From positions 1 to 6,225 of the forward strand of contig CAJXJV010000084.1 in assembly GCA_913055135.1 (NCBI GenBank): a stretch of 6,225 nucleotides of DNA. Reading direction: 5' to 3'. Under the pieces are notes generated by a model. The model ran no database searches and was not told the DNA's origin. It worked only from the letters and a program-made list of their open reading frames with translations. Origin of the DNA: an uncultured Desulfurobacterium sp. GTDB lineage: Bacteria; Aquificota; Aquificia; Desulfurobacteriales; Desulfurobacteriaceae. Made by a program: the position numbers and the translations under genes. This document shows, piece after piece, positions 6,209 to 6,225 of the stretch (the stretch's first letter is position 1; each line of letters begins with the position of its first letter).

Positions 6209-6225
6209 AGATCGGAAGAGCGTCG
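6209..6225. other. Illumina TruSeq adapter remnant (artefact, not genomic)
   Basis: The plus strand ends AGATCGGAAGAGCGTCG, identical to the first 17 bases of the standard Illumina TruSeq adapter read-through sequence. It sits exactly at the window end and breaks the folD reading frame, giving a TAG at 6209-6207. One or two of its first bases could be genomic by chance. It should be trimmed. Confidence 0.95.

Noticed and set aside
6159..6209. A short, separate FolD-like protein starting at the ATG at 6161
   Set aside because: The FolD frame continues upstream with family-like sequence to 6206 and is ended only by adapter-derived bases.
1..6225. CRISPR array, tRNA/rRNA, riboswitch, insertion sequence or defence system
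   Set aside because: Genes fill almost the whole window with gaps of 39 bases or less. I saw no direct repeats, RNA folds or transposase/defence domains.

Overview
The window is a fragment of a bacterial genome of roughly 40% G+C (judged by eye). All ten genes lie on the minus strand, so transcription runs from high to low coordinates. It looks like the end of a draft or metagenome contig, because the last 17 bases (6209-6225) match an Illumina TruSeq adapter rather than genomic DNA. Several features would suit a thermophilic, chemolithotrophic lineage such as Aquificota (possibly Desulfurobacteriaceae): extreme gene packing, frequent GTG/TTG starts, an Fe-S family 4 uracil-DNA glycosylase typical of thermophiles, Lys/Glu-rich proteins and a two-cluster ferredoxin. 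That placement is inference and only moderately confident.

Layout in the direction of transcription. folD (C-terminal half, cut by the contig end) comes first, then a 2[4Fe-4S] ferredoxin. Two small membrane proteins follow (DUF4149 and LapA/DUF1049). Next are an RqcP/Hsp15-like S4 RNA-binding protein, a long-chain acyl-CoA synthetase-like AMP-forming ligase, and diaminopimelate epimerase (dapF). The run ends with family 4 uracil-DNA glycosylase, endonuclease III (nth) and an SO_0444-type Cu/Zn efflux permease (cut by the left edge). Junctions are overlaps (TTGA, ATGA, TAATG, and one of 71 nt) or gaps of at most 39 nt. I see no terminator or obvious promoter, so the whole window is probably one long operon whose promoter lies beyond the right end. 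No stretch over 300 bases lacks a gene. No RNA genes, mobile elements, repeats or CRISPR were seen.

How the genes fit together. Most are housekeeping: one-carbon metabolism, electron transfer, ribosome quality control, fatty-acid activation, lysine/peptidoglycan precursor synthesis. The clearest functional pair is udg-nth, two Fe-S base-excision-repair glycosylases translated in a coupled way. I do not see a clearly new defence or mobile system. The best leads are: a FolD lacking both residues that contact the NADP 2'-phosphate in the human homologue, suggesting altered coenzyme use; a 71-nt out-of-frame overlap between the LapA-like and S4 genes; a Cys-rich loop in the metal permease; and the adapter remnant, which creates a false stop in folD.
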